DNA of 5,369 nt, taken from the NCBI GenBank assembly GCA_051306415.1, contig JBPPNE010000338.1, positions 1-5,369 of the forward strand, in the 5' to 3' direction. The notes under the pieces are model-generated. The model worked only from the letters and a program-made list of their open reading frames with translations, was not told the DNA's origin and made no database searches. This document shows positions 1 through 5,369 of the stretch, one piece after another. Position 1 is the first letter of the stretch, and each line of letters opens with the position of its first letter. Position numbers and translations under genes: made by a program. The DNA is from CBDDRG01 sp051306415 (lineage in GTDB: Bacteria > Pseudomonadota > Gammaproteobacteria > Pseudomonadales > Porticoccaceae).

Positions 1-414
1 CGTGTCCATGACATTGTCGTTGAACAGCAGGGTGCGCACCAGCGGGTAGCGGGTGCGCAGGGAGATCAGCGTGAGCAGGCCGAAAATGCCCGGCACCGCG
101 GCTTCCTTGATCGCGAGATAGCGGGGATCGAGGTGGAGCAGGCTGATACCGCCGGTGAGCAGCACGCTGATCACGCCGAGACCGGACAACAGGTTGAATT
201 TTCTCCGCACTCGCAGATCCCACAAGCCGTACGCCACCGGGAACGCCAGCGCCAGCACCAGTGCCGCGGTCGGGCCGAGCCGGTGGTCGCTGCTCAGCTG
301 GGTGAGAATCAGGGTAGGCAGAACAATGTTGAAGACCAGATTGATCAGCATGTTCTCTTTTCCCTCTGGCGCGGATCGCGGCGAAGGAGATGGAGCCGGT
401 GTGAGTTCAGCCAT
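1..414 (-). CDS. VC0807-family integral membrane protein, 5' part (cut by left edge)
   Basis: The minus strand is open from 447 to the left edge. From the ATG at 414 it encodes 138 residues with no stop before the edge, so the C-terminus is missing. After a polar, proline-rich N-terminus (residues 2-21) come hydrophobic segments at about 23-40, 47-64, 75-93 and 100-119. The pattern INLVFNIVLPTLIL, then ALAFPVAYGLWDL, LLTGGISLL, AIKEAAVPGI and RTRYPLVRTLLFN matches what I know of the VC0807 family. These are inner-membrane proteins of unknown function, sometimes mislabelled intracellular septation protein A; I see no IspZ/YciB signature. An in-frame ATG at 351 has a better purine-rich upstream stretch (GAGGGAAAAGAGAAC). 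I prefer 414 because TAGAAT lies 30 bases upstream and the extra codons look coding. It is transcribed divergently from yciO. Family fairly sure, function unknown. Confidence 0.75.
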   Translation of the reverse strand, partial: MAELTPAPSPSPRSAPEGKENMLINLVFNIVLPTLILTQLSSDHRLGPTAALVLALAFPVAYGLWDLRVRRKFNLLSGLGVISVLLTGGISLLHLDPRYLAIKEAAVPGIFGLLTLISLRTRYPLVRTLLFNDNVMDT

Positions 415-444
415 GGATTCGGTGCAATGGTTAATCGGGGCCGG

Positions 445-473
445 ATTCTAGCCTGTCCGGCGCGATTTCGCAC
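445..473 (-). promoter_or_regulatory. candidate promoter for the VC0807-family gene
   Basis: On the minus strand TAGAAT (450 down to 445) matches the -10 consensus at five of six positions. The hexamer 17 bases upstream, GTGCGA (473 to 468), is a weak -35 with three matches. Initiation near 438 would leave a leader of about 24 nt before the ATG at 414, which favours that start over 351. The -35 lies on one arm of the hairpin at 469-486. Inferred from sequence only. Confidence 0.45.
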
Positions 474-486
474 CCGTTGGGGTGCG
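469..486. other. perfect 7-bp inverted repeat in the divergent intergenic region
   Basis: CGCACCC (469-475) and GGGTGCG (480-486) are exact reverse complements around the four-base spacer GTTG. No T-run follows on either strand, so an intrinsic terminator is unlikely. It overlaps the putative -35 of the minus-strand gene and lies about 50 bp upstream of the yciO -35. A compact operator is possible, but no known regulator site is recognised. Confidence 0.4.
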
Positions 487-537
487 GCGCAGCCGGGTTG
501 TAGTTCCGCGTGGAGCGTCGGTGGTGATGATGGGGTA

Positions 538-566
538 TCGAGATTGTCAGCACAGGGCGGTATAGT
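538..566 (+). promoter_or_regulatory. yciO: candidate promoter for yciO
   Basis: TATAGT (561-566) is a five-of-six -10 hexamer. TCGAGA (538-543) gives four of six matches to the -35 consensus with a 17-bp spacer. Initiation near 573 would give a leader of about 26 nt before the ATG at 599. This may also be the lead promoter of the yciO-scpA-scpB-rluB run. A TTGTCA at 544-549 is a better -35 word but is only 11 bp from the -10, too close to pair with it. Confidence 0.5.
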
Positions 567-598
567 CCCCCCGACCCCGAAATCTGGATGTGGCAATC

Positions 599-1225
599 AT
601 GGCCGCGATTTTTTACATTCACCCTGACAATCCCCAGCAGCGCCTGATCCGTCAGGTCGTCGATTTGATCCGCGCCGGCGGTGTCGTTATCTATCCCACG
701 GATTCAGCTTACGCGCTTGGCTGCCAGCTCGGTGACAAGGCCGCGCTGGAGCGCATCCGGCAGATTCGCGATCTGGACAAAAACCACAATTTCACCCTGG
801 TCTGCCGCGATCTCTCGGAGCTCGCGACGTACGCCAAAGTGAACAATCAGGTGTTCCGCCAGCTGAAAGCAAACACCCCCGGGCCCTACACCTTCATTCT
901 CGAAGCAACGTCCGAGGTGCCGCGCCGGCTGATGCATCCCAAGCGCAAAACCATCGGCCTGCGGGTGCCGGCTAGCCGCATTGCGCAGGCGCTGCTCGAT
1001 AGCCTGGGTGAACCTTTAATGAGCATCACCCTGGTAATGCCGGGCGCGGACTATCCGCTGACCGACCCGGAGGACATTCGCCGCATTTTGGACAATCGCG
1101 TCGATGTCATAGTCGATGGCGGTTACTGTGGTGTTGAGCCGACTACTGTCATCGACTTTACCGGCGATCTGGCCGTGGTGGCTCGCCGTGGCAGGGGCGA
1201 TACTGCGCCCTTTGATGTGGCCTGA
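599..1225 (+). CDS. yciO: YciO family protein (YrdC/Sua5-like fold)
   Basis: The 208-residue protein is close in length to E. coli YciO (about 206) and opens with FYIHPDNPQQRLI (residues 5-17), nearly identical to the E. coli start as I recall it. The YrdC-like fold is marked by YPTDSAYALGC (32-42), HNFTLVCRDLSEL (63-75), NTPGPYTFIL (92-101), KTIGLRVP (117-124) and a C-terminal PTTVIDFTG. TsaC/Sua5 relatives make threonylcarbamoyl-AMP from threonine, bicarbonate and ATP for the t6A tRNA modification. YciO is a distinct cytoplasmic subfamily that should not be equated with TsaC; its cellular role is unsettled. I chose ATG 599 over the in-frame GTG at 590 because it reproduces the family N-terminus; neither has a strong Shine-Dalgarno. 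It stops 61 bases before scpA. In many relatives the gene upstream is the PHP-domain phosphatase rnm/yciV; here it is a divergent membrane protein gene. Confidence 0.93.
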   Translation: MAAIFYIHPDNPQQRLIRQVVDLIRAGGVVIYPTDSAYALGCQLGDKAALERIRQIRDLDKNHNFTLVCRDLSELATYAKVNNQVFRQLKANTPGPYTFILEATSEVPRRLMHPKRKTIGLRVPASRIAQALLDSLGEPLMSITLVMPGADYPLTDPEDIRRILDNRVDVIVDGGYCGVEPTTVIDFTGDLAVVARRGRGDTAPFDVA

Positions 1226-1244
1226 CCCCCGTCGGCAACGGGAT

Positions 1245-1261
1245 GGCGGTATACTGCCGCC
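1245..1261 (+). promoter_or_regulatory. scpA: candidate scpA promoter -10 inside an inverted repeat
   Basis: TATACT (1250-1255) is a five-of-six -10 hexamer in the 61-bp yciO-scpA gap, ending 31 bases before the scpA GTG. It lies in the middle of the inverted repeat GGCGG (1245-1249) / CCGCC (1257-1261). The same word GGCGGTATA is found at the yciO -10 (556-564). No good -35 sits at 16-18 bp. An internal promoter letting scpAB-rluB be transcribed apart from yciO is inferred. Confidence 0.4.
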
Positions 1262-1277
1262 CAGTTCTGGCAACGAC

Positions 1278-1282
1278 GGAGA
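1278..1282 (+). promoter_or_regulatory. scpA: ribosome binding site that decides the scpA start
   Basis: GGAGA lies four bases before the GTG at 1287. The spacing is short but workable. It supports the GTG start over more upstream in-frame codons, which would run back into yciO. Confidence 0.5.
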
Positions 1283-1286
1283 CATT

Positions 1287-2138
1287 GTGTCCGCGCAACC
1301 CACCGAATGCAGCGCACCGGGTAACGACTCGCCCCCCGCGGTGGACCAAGGCCATCCCTTCCAGGGTGAGTTGCCCTTCGCGATTATCAACGGCCGACCG
1401 CTTACTGAGCTGCCGAAGGATCTGTACATTCCCCCGGAAGCACTTGAAGTATTTCTGGAGGCATTTGAAGGCCCCTTGGATTTGCTGCTCTATCTGATCC
1501 GACGGCAGAATCTCGATATCCTCTCGATCAATGTCGCTGAAATTACCCGCCAGTACCTCGCCTACATCGAGATGATGAAAATCGTCCAATTTGAACTGGC
1601 GGCGGAATATCTGCTGATGGCGGCGATGTTGGCCGAGATCAAATCGCGGATGTTGCTGCCGCGCCAGCAGGAAGACGAGGCCGAGGACGATCCCCGCGCC
1701 GAATTGATTCGCCGTCTGCAGGAGTATGAACGTTTCAAGACGGTGGCCGATGCTATCGATATACTGCCGCGCATGGGTCGCGATATCCGTGTCGCTGCCG
1801 CCCAGCCGCCCGCGCGCAGCGATGATCGCCCCCACCCCCAGGTGGACATCCGGGAGTTGCTGATCGCTTTTGCGGGCGTGTTGCGGCGCCTCGATCTCAA
1901 TGAAAGCCACCACATTGAGCTCGAAACCCTGTCGACGCGGGCGCGCATGAGCAACATTCTCGACCGCTTGCGGGCTAGTCAATTCGTGCCCTTTGTGAGC
2001 TTGTTTCTATTATCCGAAGGACGCATGGGCGTGGTGGTGACGTTCCTCGCGGTGATGGAATTGATCCGCGAAAGCCTGGTGGAAATGGTTCAGGGCGAGC
2101 CCTTTGGTCCCATCCACCTGACCGCGAGAATCCGCTGA
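1287..2138 (+). CDS. scpA: segregation and condensation protein A (kleisin)
   Basis: This 283-residue kleisin bridges Smc heads in the bacterial condensin Smc-ScpAB, acting on nucleoid DNA near replicated origins. The N-terminal domain begins at about residue 53 with the hallmark FEGPLDLLLYLIRRQNLDIL (60-79), followed by the helices of ITRQYLAYI (86-94) and AAEYLLMAAMLAEIKSRMLL (105-124), which in the family contact the Smc neck. An acidic stretch (129-135) leads to the central region that binds ScpB. The last 80 or so residues fit the winged-helix domain that binds the Smc cap. Residues 1-50 form a loose, proline-rich extension with GELPFAIINGRPL, common in gammaproteobacterial ScpA. The frame is open back to 1116, inside yciO, but GTG 1287 is preferred: it has GGAGA and a -10 element at suitable distances and gives a normal length. 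Its stop abuts the scpB start, implying stoichiometric, coupled translation. No smc gene is in the window. Confidence 0.94.
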   Translation: MSAQPTECSAPGNDSPPAVDQGHPFQGELPFAIINGRPLTELPKDLYIPPEALEVFLEAFEGPLDLLLYLIRRQNLDILSINVAEITRQYLAYIEMMKIVQFELAAEYLLMAAMLAEIKSRMLLPRQQEDEAEDDPRAELIRRLQEYERFKTVADAIDILPRMGRDIRVAAAQPPARSDDRPHPQVDIRELLIAFAGVLRRLDLNESHHIELETLSTRARMSNILDRLRASQFVPFVSLFLLSEGRMGVVVTFLAVMELIRESLVEMVQGEPFGPIHLTARIR

Positions 2139-2822
2139 ATGGATAGTGTGCAACTCAAGAAAATTATCGAGGGCGCACTGCTGGCGGCAGCGCGTCCGCT
2201 GGATATTCCACAACTCGAAACGCTGTTTGCCGATGACGAGCGGCCGTCGCGGGATGAGTTGCGCGCTGCCCTCGACGATATCGCGGCGGATTGCCGCGAG
2301 CACGGCTACGAACTGGTCCATGTCGCCAGCGGCTACCGCTTTCAGGTGCGCCAGGAGATAGCGCCCTGGATCAATCGGCTGTGGGATGAAAAGCCGCGCA
2401 AATATACCCGGGCACTGCTGGAAACTCTCGCCGTTATCGCCTATCGACAACCGGTAACGCGGGGCGATATCGAGCAGATTCGCGGCGTTGCGGTGAGTTC
2501 CGACACGGTACGCACACTGTTTGAGCGGGATTGGATTCGCACCGTCGGGCATCGCGATGTGCCGGGGCGACCGGCGCTCTATGCCACCACCAAACAGTTT
2601 CTCGACTACTTCAATCTGCAAGCGCTGGAGCAACTGCCGTCGCTGGGAGACATCCGCGATCTGGTGTCCATCAACAGCGAACTTGAGTTTGGCGACGGTG
2701 AGGTGGAACGTTCCGGTGGCGATGCACCGCGGATGGACCTCACAGAGCAGACCGACACCACAGCAGAGGGGGAAGCCGCCAGTGGCACCAATATCGCCCT
2801 GTTCCCCGGTGGACGCCGCTGA
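2139..2822 (+). CDS. scpB: segregation and condensation protein B
   Basis: The 227-residue product dimerises and binds the middle of ScpA, completing the Smc-ScpAB condensin. The first winged-helix domain covers about residues 5-80 (KKIIEGALLAAARPLDIPQL, then YELVHVASGYRFQVR at 57-71). The second, about 85-160, carries the strongly conserved YRQPVTRGDIEQIRGV (102-117) and GRPALYATT (143-151). From about 175 the tail is acidic, poorly conserved in type and probably disordered; such tails are usual in proteobacterial ScpB. The ATG directly follows the scpA stop (TGAATG), and only a weak GAGAA (2126-2130) precedes it, so translation most likely depends on ribosomes finishing scpA. Length is normal and no motif is broken. 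Confidence 0.94.
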   Translation: MDSVQLKKIIEGALLAAARPLDIPQLETLFADDERPSRDELRAALDDIAADCREHGYELVHVASGYRFQVRQEIAPWINRLWDEKPRKYTRALLETLAVIAYRQPVTRGDIEQIRGVAVSSDTVRTLFERDWIRTVGHRDVPGRPALYATTKQFLDYFNLQALEQLPSLGDIRDLVSINSELEFGDGEVERSGGDAPRMDLTEQTDTTAEGEAASGTNIALFPGGRR

Positions 2823-2862
2823 GCGCTGGCGTCTGAGTAGGTTGCCTATCAGTATGTTGCGC

Positions 2863-2868
2863 AGGGAT
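2863..2868 (+). promoter_or_regulatory. rluB: ribosome binding site of rluB
   Basis: AGGGAT lies eight bases before the ATG at 2877, a near-ideal Shine-Dalgarno in the 54-bp scpB-rluB gap. It fixes the rluB start and indicates independent initiation, unlike scpB. Confidence 0.6.
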
Positions 2869-2876
2869 ATTGATCG

Positions 2877-3722
2877 ATGAGCACGCCATCCACCGCCGCT
2901 CCCGCGGGTGAAAAAATTCAAAAAATGCTCGCTGCGGCGGGGCTTGGCTCGCGCCGGGAAATAGAGCGCTGGATTGCCGCACGGCGGATTTCGGTGAACG
3001 GTAAAGTTGCAATCCTGGGTGATCGGGCATCAGTGACCGATCGTATCCTGGTCGATGGTCGGCCCGTTAATCTGGGTGCTGCCGGTGACCGCACGCGCGT
3101 ACTGCTCTACAACAAGCCGGAAGGCGAAATCTGCACCAGTAACGATCCGGAAGGCCGCGACACCGTGTTTGCCCGCCTGCCGACCCTGAAGCACGGCCGC
3201 TGGATTCTGGTGGGCCGCCTCGATATCAACAGCAGTGGTCTGCTGCTGTTCACCAACGACGGCGAGCTGGCCAACCAGCTGATGCACCCCTCCAGCGAAG
3301 TCGAGCGCGAGTACCTGGTGCGCGTTCACGGCGTGGTGGATGAGCCGATGCTCGCCCGCTTGCGCGAAGGTGTCAGTCTCGAAGATGGCATTGGCCGCTT
3401 CAAGGAAATCCGGGTTGGCGCCGGCAACCGCAGCAACCAATGGTTCTCCGTCACGCTTTGCGAGGGGCGCAACCGCGAAGTGCGGCGACTGTGGGAAACC
3501 CAGGGCGTCGAGGTCAGCCGCCTGAAGCGAATCCGCTACGGCATCGTCGCTATTCCCTCCTATGTCCGCCGCGGCGAGTGGCTCGAGTTGTCGCCCGAGG
3601 ACAATGTCGCGCTGTGCAAGTCGGTTGGCCTCAAGCACAAACTTGTGGCGCTGACACCGGACGAGCGCAACGCGCGCGATCGCCAAATCCGCAAGCTGCG
3701 CGAGCGTGGCGCGCGGCAGTGA
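2877..3722 (+). CDS. rluB: 23S rRNA pseudouridine synthase B (RluB)
   Basis: This 281-residue protein belongs to the RsuA/RluB/RluE/RluF group of pseudouridine synthases. In E. coli RluB isomerises U2605 of 23S rRNA, near the peptidyl transferase centre. An S4 RNA-binding domain spans about residues 12-60 (KIQKMLAAAGLGSRREIE, then RRISVNG). The catalytic domain follows from about 75, with LLYNKPEGEICTS (76-88) and the active-site motif GRLDINSSGLLLFTND (113-128); Asp116 is the predicted nucleophile. REYLVRVHG and EGRNREVRRLWE, a little further on, are typical of the group. RluB is preferred over RluE or RluF because of the S4 domain, the length near E. coli RluB (about 290) and the position just after scpB. 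The C-terminus is basic (RQIRKLRERGARQ) but lacks the long Arg/Gly-rich tail found in many RluB proteins. No intrinsic terminator with a T-run is visible after the stop. Confidence 0.93.
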   Translation: MSTPSTAAPAGEKIQKMLAAAGLGSRREIERWIAARRISVNGKVAILGDRASVTDRILVDGRPVNLGAAGDRTRVLLYNKPEGEICTSNDPEGRDTVFARLPTLKHGRWILVGRLDINSSGLLLFTNDGELANQLMHPSSEVEREYLVRVHGVVDEPMLARLREGVSLEDGIGRFKEIRVGAGNRSNQWFSVTLCEGRNREVRRLWETQGVEVSRLKRIRYGIVAIPSYVRRGEWLELSPEDNVALCKSVGLKHKLVALTPDERNARDRQIRKLRERGARQ

Positions 3723-3892
3723 CCCTCCGCACGGGCGGCTGGGGTACATGATCGCCACGGTGTCACGGTAACTCGCCTCGTTGGCGCCACCGATTCGACC
3801 TTGGCGAGCGCGGCGCGCCTCGTTGCCCATTCCCCGCCGCCGGTCACTTGAAGCCCCCTGGCCGCTGTGTTTCCATGCCGCTGTATTTCGAC

Positions 3893-3916
3893 GATGTAAA
3901 GATGTGAAGATGTGAA
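3893..3916. repeat. three tandem 8-bp repeats (GATGTRAA)
   Basis: GATGTAAA, GATGTGAA and GATGTGAA follow one another without a gap (3893-3900, 3901-3908, 3909-3916), with one base difference in the first copy. They form the AT-rich patch about 85-105 bp before the transporter start. The position suits a regulator or promoter region, but the 8-bp period is not one helical turn and I recognise no known operator. Function unknown. Confidence 0.6.
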
Positions 3917-3929
3917 AATAAGAGCGGTT

Positions 3930-3946
3930 GCGAACCTCGGGTTCGC
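3930..3946. other. 7-bp stem hairpin in the transporter leader
   Basis: GCGAACC (3930-3936) and GGTTCGC (3940-3946) are exact reverse complements with a three-base spacer TCG. No adjacent T-run follows on the plus strand. On the minus strand a T-rich stretch comes only several bases later, so a terminator is not convincing. It may act as DNA (short palindromic operator) or as RNA structure in the leader. Confidence 0.4.
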
Positions 3947-3955
3947 CATCTGACC

Positions 3956-3971
3956 GTCGCCAGCGGGCGAC
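3956..3971. other. 6-bp stem hairpin in the transporter leader
   Basis: GTCGCC (3956-3961) and GGCGAC (3966-3971) pair perfectly around the four-base loop AGCG. It starts nine bases after the previous hairpin and ends 28 bases before the ATG at 4000, just upstream of the probable ribosome binding site. Two GC-rich stems in a row could affect transporter translation; this is inference. Confidence 0.4.
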
Positions 3972-3999
3972 TCCCACCGTTGCAGGGCATTCTTCCACC

Positions 4000-5369
4000 A
4001 TGGCTGACGGGCCGCGCTTGCCGCTGCTGCTGACCGCGATCGCGATTACGGCGGCAAATTTCATGAACGTGCTCGATACCACCATTGCCGTGGTGTCGCT
4101 GCCCGCCATTTCCGGCAGCCTGGGGGCGACGCCCTCGCAGGGCGCCTGGGTGCTGACGTCCTATTCGGTTTGCCTCGCGGTGATCCTGCCGTTGAGTCCC
4201 TGGATCAGTCGGCGCTACGGCGAGATCCGCACCTTCGTCGCCTCGGTGATCATGTTCTCGATCACCTCGATGCTGTGCGGCATCGCGCCCAACTTTGAAA
4301 CCCTGATTCTGTTTCGCGCGCTGCAAGGCTTGTCGAGCGGCCTCATCGTGCCGTTGTCGCAGACCCTCGTGCTCAGAGTCTACCCACCCGAGCGGCACGG
4401 GTTCGCCATTGGCTTGTGGAGCGTGACCTCGACCACGGCGCCGGTGCTGGGGCCGCTGATTGGCGGCTATATCACCGATAATTTCGGCTGGCCGTGGATT
4501 TTTTATATCAACATTCCACTCGGTATTGTGGCCGGCACCATTATCTGGACCAGCCTCGCCCACACCGACAAGGCGGCACCGCGCATTCCGGTGGACGGCA
4601 TGGGCATGCTGCTGCTCGCGGTCGTCGTGATCATGCTGCAACTGGTGTTGGACAAAGGCCATGAATTCGACTGGCTAGCGTCGCCCAGGATTCGCCTGAT
4701 GCTGAATGTGGCGATCATCGCCGCCATCGCGTTCTACCTGTGGGAGCGGCGCGAGCCCCACACCATCATCGACTATTCGCTGTTTCGCTATCCGGTGTTC
4801 GTGATGGCATCGGTGATGGCGTCGTTGTTTCACATCACCTATTTCGGCTCGATGATTCCCTACCCGATCTGGATGCAATCCGTCCTTGGCTACACCGCGA
4901 CCTGGTCCGGACTGGTGATGGCGGGCACCAGCGTACTGCCGGTGTTCGGCATGATGATCGTCGGCAAGAACATGCCCAGATTGAACCTGCGCTACCTGAT
5001 GGCGAGTGGGGCGCTGTGTGGCCTCTATGGCATTTATCTGCAGGCCGGCTGTACCACGGACACCGCATTTGCCGACATGCTGCGGGCGCGGATAGTGATC
5101 GGTGTCGGCTTTACCCTGTTGTGGCCGCCGATCATGGCGCTGACGCTATCCAGCGTGCCGCCGGACAAGACCGCTTCGGCCGCGAGTTTCTTCAATTTCT
5201 TCCGCATCTTTTCGACCAGCGTGGGTATCGCGATCGGCATCACGCTGTGGCAGAGCCGGACAGTATTTCACCGTCAGCACCTGGTGGAGGAGCTGATTCC
5301 CTGGCAGCCGGGCAAGGATCAGGCGTTTCAGCCACTGGTGGATCTGGCCGGTGGCGACGACACCGTAGT
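4000..5369 (+). CDS. EmrB-like DHA2 (14-TM) multidrug efflux transporter, 3' end missing
   Basis: The frame is open from ATG 4000 to the right edge (456 full codons). It is a Major Facilitator proton antiporter of the DHA2 (EmrB/QacA) group, expected in the inner membrane and exporting hydrophobic toxicants. Signatures are motif D1 LDTTIAVVSLP (25-35), a motif A variant SPWISRRYGEIRTF (66-79) whose usual Asp is Ser70 (E. coli EmrB also lacks the Asp), motif B LILFRALQGLSSG with Arg106, and motif C APVLGPLIGG (147-156). Further matches to EmrB include VPLSQTLVL, GWPWIFYINIPLG, LDKGHEFDW and SAASFFNFFR. About 13 membrane segments are visible; judged against EmrB (about 512), the last helix and roughly 60-70 residues lie beyond the edge. 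EmrB partners the periplasmic adaptor EmrA, usually encoded just upstream; none is here, so one may lie downstream. The start matches EmrB in length; in-frame TTG 3928 is less likely. Substrate unknown. Confidence 0.9.
   Translation, partial: MADGPRLPLLLTAIAITAANFMNVLDTTIAVVSLPAISGSLGATPSQGAWVLTSYSVCLAVILPLSPWISRRYGEIRTFVASVIMFSITSMLCGIAPNFETLILFRALQGLSSGLIVPLSQTLVLRVYPPERHGFAIGLWSVTSTTAPVLGPLIGGYITDNFGWPWIFYINIPLGIVAGTIIWTSLAHTDKAAPRIPVDGMGMLLLAVVVIMLQLVLDKGHEFDWLASPRIRLMLNVAIIAAIAFYLWERREPHTIIDYSLFRYPVFVMASVMASLFHITYFGSMIPYPIWMQSVLGYTATWSGLVMAGTSVLPVFGMMIVGKNMPRLNLRYLMASGALCGLYGIYLQAGCTTDTAFADMLRARIVIGVGFTLLWPPIMALTLSSVPPDKTASAASFFNFFRIFSTSVGIAIGITLWQSRTVFHRQHLVEELIPWQPGKDQAFQPLVDLAGGDDTV

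Larger units (their letters stand above)
3723..3999. other. 277-bp intergenic region between rluB and the emrB-like gene
   Basis: No supported gene on either strand. The first half is GC-rich and holds minor duplications: CACGGT at 3756-3761 and 3764-3769, and CGCCTCGTTG at 3774-3783 and 3816-3825. CTCGCC (3772-3777) is complementary to GGCGAG (3803-3808), a possible weak stem with a 25-nt loop. The second half has a short AT-richer patch (about 3883-3922) with tandem octamers, then two hairpins (separate entries). I could not identify a convincing promoter pair for the transporter gene or a terminator for rluB, so read-through from rluB cannot be excluded. An AGGG at 3984-3987, 12 bases before the ATG, is the best Shine-Dalgarno candidate. 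Confidence 0.6.

Noticed and set aside
133..627. 164-codon plus-strand open frame across the left region
   Set aside because: It is opposite the VC0807-family gene, crosses the divergent promoter region and overlaps the yciO start.
1116..1286. In-frame N-terminal extension of scpA (57 more residues)
   Set aside because: It overlaps the 3' end of yciO, looks unlike ScpA and would make the protein unusually long; GTG 1287 has a ribosome binding site and a fitting promoter.
1158..1982. 274-codon open frame on the minus strand opposite yciO and scpA
   Set aside because: It lies antisense to two well-supported genes, has a low-complexity His/Arg/Gln-rich translation with no recognisable domain, and is the expected by-product of GC-rich codon use.
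2847..2858. Possible internal promoter before rluB (TATGTT at 2853-2858)
   Set aside because: Only four of six -10 matches and no -35 at a usable distance; transcription from upstream is the simpler reading.
2010..2921. 303-codon open frame on the minus strand opposite scpB
   Set aside because: Antisense to scpB with its conserved motifs; translation shows no family features.
3930..3971. Two hairpins considered as a rho-independent terminator or part of a tRNA
   Set aside because: No T-run directly follows either stem, and no tRNA arms or anticodon loop can be assembled around the GGTTCGC word.
3030..4109. 359-codon open frame on the minus strand opposite rluB and the intergenic region
   Set aside because: Most of it is antisense to the RluB catalytic domain. 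The part covering the intergenic region shows no recognisable protein, so it gives no evidence for a gene there.
3844..4662. 272-codon minus-strand open frame over the transporter start
   Set aside because: Antisense to clear EmrB-like coding sequence; its His/Gln/Arg/Gly-rich translation is typical of a shadow frame.

Overview
The window reads as ordinary chromosome from a GC-rich gammaproteobacterium. The basis is a YciO protein closely resembling the Escherichia coli one as I remember it, followed by the gammaproteobacterial gene run yciO-scpA-scpB-rluB, with GC-biased third codon positions throughout. I cannot name the genus. I see no insertion sequence, phage gene, CRISPR array, tRNA or rRNA.

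Layout. (1) Bases 1-414, minus strand: the 5' part of a membrane protein of the VC0807 family, cut by the left edge. (2) 415-598: a divergent intergenic region with an outward-facing -10 element on each side and a perfect 7-bp hairpin near the middle. (3) 599-3722, plus strand: yciO, scpA, scpB, rluB. scpA has its own candidate promoter just after the yciO stop, scpA and scpB abut exactly (TGAATG), and a 54-bp gap precedes rluB. (4) 3723-3999: 277 bp without a convincing gene, but with three tandem 8-bp repeats and two compact hairpins ahead of the next gene. (5) 4000 to the right edge, plus strand: an EmrB-like multidrug efflux transporter of the DHA2 group, lacking only its C-terminal end.

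How the genes work together. ScpA (kleisin) and ScpB (its winged-helix partner) form the non-SMC part of the Smc-ScpAB condensin, which compacts and resolves replicated chromosomes. RluB is a 23S rRNA pseudouridine synthase. YciO is a paralogue of the threonylcarbamoyl-AMP synthase TsaC/Sua5, with an unsettled role. Chromosome segregation and RNA modification genes are commonly neighbours in this order, without a known direct functional link. The transporter looks like a separate transcription unit.

The start codons chosen for the VC0807-family gene, yciO and scpA are each supported by a good -10 hexamer ending 30-32 bases upstream. I did not find a new biological system. The least explained DNA is the leader of the transporter gene (3893-3971).
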